DNA of 26,246 nucleotides. It comes from Bacteroidales bacterium (GTDB lineage: Bacteria; Bacteroidota; Bacteroidia; Bacteroidales; Paludibacteraceae). Shown here piece after piece: positions 23,383 through 26,246 of the stretch. The translations under genes were made by a program, and so were the position numbers. The stretch lies in assembly GCA_900767385.1 (NCBI GenBank), contig CAAFYY010000104.1, forward strand, positions 1-26,246. Direction: 5' to 3'. The stretch's first letter is position 1. Every line of letters begins with the position of its first letter. Under the pieces are notes generated by a model. It was not told the DNA's origin, did no database searches, and saw only the letters and a list, made by a program, of their open reading frames with translations.

Positions 23383-24605
23383 AGGTTTATGTTTTTAATG
23401 ATTAATGCACTGTTGGTTCCGCCAAAGCCGAAGGAGTTGCTCAAGACATATTTAAGCGGCGTGTCTACGGTTTTGGGCGTGATATTGAGTTTCTCTGAGT
23501 GTTCGTCGGGGTTCTCGAAGTTGATGTTCGGAGCCACGAAGTTGTTTTGCATCATGATGATAGAGTAGACCACCTCAGAAGCGCCTGCCATCCAGCATTC
23601 ATGACCGGTCATGGACTTCGTACTGCTTATCAAGGCGTGTTCCTTCTCGAAGAGTTTGGCCAATGCCTTTGCCTCGTACATGTCGCCCTGAGGGGTCGAG
23701 GTGGCGTGGGCGTTGATGTAGTCGACATCGCTCGGAGCAATGCCCGCATCTTTCAAGGCTCGCTCCATGGCAAGGGCGCTTCCCACTTCGTTGGGTTGCG
23801 AGATGGCTCCGCCGTTGCTTGAGAATCCGTAGCCACACACCTCGCATAGTATGTTTGCTCCGCGAGCTTTGGCGTGTTCGTAGTCTTCAAGCACCAGGGC
23901 AGCAGCTCCGCCTGAAGGGATGAGTCCGTCGCGGTCTTTGTCGAAAGGACGACTTGCCTTGGTCGGCTCGTCCATACGCATTGAGAAGGTTCGGATGGCA
24001 TCAAACGACGACATGCCGAATTCGTTGGTCTCCTGGGCTCCACCGCATAAGACCATATCCTGCAAGCCTTGCTTGATCATCATATAACCCAGACCGATGG
24101 AGTGGCTTCCGCTGGCGCAGGCGGCGCTGACGGTGAAGTTGATGCCGCGGAGATGGAAGATGGAGCAGAGGTTCATGTTGACCGTGGAGTTCATTGACTG
24201 GAAGATAGAGCCGGAGCCAATCAACTCGGAGTCGTGCTTTTGTTCCATGATGGCATAACCCTCAACAACGGCTTTGGCTGAGGAGTCGTTGCCGAAGATG
24301 CAGCCAATCTCGTTGGCAAGCAGATACTCTTCATCGATGCCGGCTTGCTCAAAGGCTTGACGGGAAGCCATGTAGGCATATTCTGCTTCTTCCGACATGT
24401 TGGCGCGTTGACGGCGGTCCAGCAATCCTTTGAGGAGAGGCTTCTCAACCTTGCCGGTCAATCCCGAACGAAATCCGTATTCCTTGCGTCTCTCGTCCAT
24501 CACGATGCCCGATTTTCCGTTGTATAGTGATTCCTTAACAGTCTGGATATCTGTGCCGATGCATGACCAGATACCGATGCCCGTTATTACTACTCTGTTT
24601 GCCAT
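23379..24605 (-). CDS. FabF-like 3-oxoacyl-ACP synthase
   Basis: 408 residues, the normal length of a single-domain ketosynthase. The triad is complete: C163 in SAACASG, H300 in NAHATSTPQGD and H335 in KSMTGHECWMAGAS, at positions like those of E. coli FabF. It condenses malonyl-ACP with the chain. With two further ketosynthases in the operon it may be the partner in a heterodimer or set early rounds; sequence alone does not say which. It begins 41 bases after the FabG stop codon, the largest gap inside the operon. Confidence 0.92.
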   Translation of the reverse strand: MANRVVITGIGIWSCIGTDIQTVKESLYNGKSGIVMDERRKEYGFRSGLTGKVEKPLLKGLLDRRQRANMSEEAEYAYMASRQAFEQAGIDEEYLLANEIGCIFGNDSSAKAVVEGYAIMEQKHDSELIGSGSIFQSMNSTVNMNLCSIFHLRGINFTVSAACASGSHSIGLGYMMIKQGLQDMVLCGGAQETNEFGMSSFDAIRTFSMRMDEPTKASRPFDKDRDGLIPSGGAAALVLEDYEHAKARGANILCEVCGYGFSSNGGAISQPNEVGSALAMERALKDAGIAPSDVDYINAHATSTPQGDMYEAKALAKLFEKEHALISSTKSMTGHECWMAGASEVVYSIIMMQNNFVAPNINFENPDEHSEKLNITPKTVDTPLKYVLSNSFGFGGTNSALIIKNINL

Positions 24606-24646
24606 AGTCTGTTTTCTTCTTTATGCAGTCTGCTTCCTCGAGGGTT

Positions 24647-25378
24647 TTAGGTGTAGAGCCCTCCGTTGATGTTGATGACTTCGCCCGTGATGTATGAGGC
24701 TTCGTCGGAACAAAGGAAGCCGACCAGTGAGGCCACCTCTTCCGGCTTACCGAAACGGTTCATTGGTACTAGTTTTTTCAACTCGTCCTGTGGGAGGTCT
24801 TTGGTCATGTCGGTCTCAATGAATCCAGGAGCCACGGCATTGACGGTCACGTTTCTTGAAGCGGTCTCTTGGGCAAGAGCCTTGGTGGCACCTATCAGGG
24901 CAGCCTTGGCAGCACTGTAGTTGGCTTGACCAGGCATGCCTTTGACTCCGGAGAGAGAGGCGATGTTGACCACTCGGCCGCCATGCTTGCGCATCATCAT
25001 TTTGGGAAGCACTTTTCTTGTGACATAGAAAAATCCGTTGAGGCTGGTGTTGATTACGTCGTGCCAGTCGCTTTCGGGCATCATGAACATCATGCTGTCC
25101 TTTCTGATGCCTGCGTTGTTGACCAGATAGGCGATATAGTCTTCCGGGTGCTCCGTCTCCCATTGGTCGATGGCTTGAGAGACTGCTTTTTCGTTGCCTA
25201 CGTCGAAAGGCATAAGTTCGGCATGGCCTCCCATTTCAGAGATCATTTTCGCCACCTCTTCGGCAGCTTGTCTGTTCGATTGGTAATTGATGATGACAGA
25301 CATGCCCATCTGAGCCAACTTCAGGCAGATAGCACGTCCCAGACCTCTTGAGCTACCGGTAATTAATGCGTATTTCAT
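24647..25378 (-). CDS. fabG: 3-oxoacyl-ACP reductase (FabG-type short-chain dehydrogenase)
   Basis: 243 residues. Motifs: nucleotide-binding TGSSRGLGRA (7-16), NNAG (87-90), catalytic S141, Y154 and K158 in SLSGV...ANYSAAKAA, and VAPGFIETDM (182-191). It reduces 3-oxoacyl-ACP to the 3-hydroxy form with NADPH in each extension cycle. It is the first gene of the operon, with an upstream untranslated region of about 155 bases. This is a pathway copy (ApeQ-like); housekeeping fabG would lie elsewhere. Confidence 0.93.
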   Translation of the reverse strand: MKYALITGSSRGLGRAICLKLAQMGMSVIINYQSNRQAAEEVAKMISEMGGHAELMPFDVGNEKAVSQAIDQWETEHPEDYIAYLVNNAGIRKDSMMFMMPESDWHDVINTSLNGFFYVTRKVLPKMMMRKHGGRVVNIASLSGVKGMPGQANYSAAKAALIGATKALAQETASRNVTVNAVAPGFIETDMTKDLPQDELKKLVPMNRFGKPEEVASLVGFLCSDEASYITGEVININGGLYT

Positions 25379-25406
25379 TCTTGTTACACGAAGTCTTTAT
25401 TTTGAG

Positions 25407-25462
25407 TGCATTGTAACGTAAGATAACCGGTTTTTCGGTGTAACCAACATGCGAACAATGCA
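25407..25462 (-). promoter_or_regulatory. Inverted repeat in the leader of the polyene operon
   Basis: TGCATTGT (25407-25414) is the exact inverse complement of ACAATGCA (25455-25462), which would close a 56-base leader structure. A small ACCG/CGGT hairpin around an A-run lies inside it. It is upstream of the FabG start and inside the expected leader, so it may be a regulatory RNA structure or a binding site. An 8-bp match over this distance could also be chance. Confidence 0.35.
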
Positions 25463-25533
25463 TTATTCACTATCAAATCGTCCTCGTCATTGTATTGTAT
25501 ACCAATGATAAGAAAATCTAATAATTGAATGCA

Positions 25534-25541
25534 CAAAGATA
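25534..25541 (-). promoter_or_regulatory. Candidate -7 promoter element of the polyene operon
   Basis: On the minus strand TATCTTTG matches the TAnnTTTG -7 element of Bacteroidota. It is about 155 bases upstream of the FabG start. No good TTTG is found at the expected -33 spacing, so an activator may be needed. The gap from 25379 to 25613 holds this element, the inverted repeat and the end of the insertion sequence; I see no gene in it. Confidence 0.55.
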
Positions 25542-25584
25542 GTGATTTTTATTGAAATAATCCTAATTATTTACAGACATTAGT

Positions 25585-25603
25585 GTCCCGTTAAAATTGG
25601 GAC
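25585..25603. repeat. Short palindrome next to the transposase end (probable IS terminus or terminator)
   Basis: GTCCC, nine bases, GGGAC. It lies 10 bases beyond the transposase stop codon and probably marks the end of the insertion sequence. The other end is outside the window, so a terminal inverted repeat or target duplication cannot be checked here. Confidence 0.45.
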
Positions 25604-25613
25604 GAAGTTAAAT

Positions 25614-26246
25614 TTAATCAAATAGTCCCTCAAAGAGGGGATAATCGAGTTCTTTGACATCGTTGAAATTAGTCTTTTCGAAGAGATCTCTCAGTGGAGT
25701 CTTATCCGTAAGTGAGATGCTCAAAATCTGCAGGACCTCATAGGTTGACCGCTTCAGTTGCATGTCGTGCTGAACGATGGCAACAAGGCAGTAAGTTATG
25801 ATTGCAGCAGAGATTTGTATTCTGACAGCGTTCTCTGTAGTACCCCAGAATTTCTTAATCTTGAGGTGCTGCTTGAGCCACTTGAAGAATAACTCTATCT
25901 GCCAGCGATTCTTGTAGAGATTGGCAATCTCGAGAGAAGTAAGATGGAATGCATTAGTCAAAAATGCGAAGTCTCTATCTTGCTCTTCATCGTGAAATCT
26001 CACAAGTCGCAGCCTCTCAGGATACTTCTTCTGTGTGTTCGCATCCGTGAGTTCGATAACGGAATCTGTAAGCACATTCTTAGGCAATCTACGTTTCCAT
26101 CGAATACACTTGTACTGTAAGTTCTTCTTAGCTCGAACCACGAAGTATGATTCATTCAGACGAATCTTGTAGAGTTCCTTGAATGCATTGTAACCACGGT
26201 CAAATACGTAGTAAGAGCCTGATTCATAAGGAATCTCCTTCATTGC
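25614..26246 (-). mobile_element. IS4-family transposase, 3' part (start outside window)
   Basis: About 210 residues are visible and the frame is still open at the window edge, so the N-terminal part with the first catalytic Asp is missing. A central catalytic Asp is in YVFDRGYNAF. The IS4-family signature Y-2-R-3-E-6-K is exact in YKNRWQIELFFKWLK, which includes the catalytic Glu. The C-terminal part (HLKIKKFWGTTENAV, RIQISAAIITYCLVAIVQ) is also as in IS4 family members of Bacteroidota. The frame looks intact, so the element may be active. Its 3' end faces the polyene operon, 235 bases from the FabG start. Confidence 0.88.

Noticed and set aside
5476..25378. Flexirubin or dialkylresorcinol cluster proper
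   Set aside because: No DarA/DarB-type resorcinol-forming genes and no tyrosine ammonia-lyase are visible, so only the aryl polyene half of such a pathway can be supported.

Overview
The window looks like a Bacteroidota chromosome, most likely Prevotella or a close relative. Three things support this: a secreted protein with a C-terminal type IX secretion sorting domain, TAnnTTTG-type promoter elements, and a transposase with the IS4-family Y-R-E-K signature. Genus is inference; no rRNA or marker gene is present.

Left part (1-5450, plus strand): the 3' end of a beta-helix surface protein, a putative lipoprotein, a terminator, a promoter, a POT-family oligopeptide transporter with its own terminator, and a small exported protein built from 17-residue tandem repeats. 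A bidirectional terminator then separates this strand from the large operon converging on it.

Main part (5476-25378, minus strand): about 20 kb with 21 tightly packed genes, many overlapping or a few bases apart, reading from a single candidate promoter near 25535. Content matches an aryl polyene / flexirubin-type pathway. Order of transcription: FabG ketoreductase, ketosynthase, exported protein, methyltransferase, ACP, LpxL-like acyltransferase, hotdog dehydratase, thioesterase, ketosynthase with extra C-terminal domain, ACP, ketosynthase with CLF-like C-terminal domain, half-size EamA transporter, LolA-like carrier, exported protein, second hotdog dehydratase, glycosyltransferase-PlsC fusion, phytoene-desaturase-like flavoenzyme, exported esterase, MMPL-pseudoacyltransferase-methyltransferase fusion, ACP, and an AMP-forming acyl ligase. 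The likely scheme (inference from aryl polyene pathways): the ligase loads an aryl acid on an ACP; the ketosynthases, FabG and dehydratases build a conjugated polyene; the methyltransferase decorates the aryl head; the acyltransferases and glycosyltransferase attach the polyene to a lipid; MMPL, LolA and the exported proteins move it to the outer membrane.

The most notable points are fusions that rework the usual one-gene-one-step layout: a ketosynthase whose C-terminal half-domain carries Gln where the catalytic Cys would be, as in chain length factors; and an MMPL transporter fused to an inactive-looking copy of the cluster's own PlsC domain plus a truncated methyltransferase fold. No enzyme making the aryl starter and no dialkylresorcinol genes are visible. 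Right end (25614-26246): 3' part of an IS4-like transposase whose element abuts the operon's upstream region.
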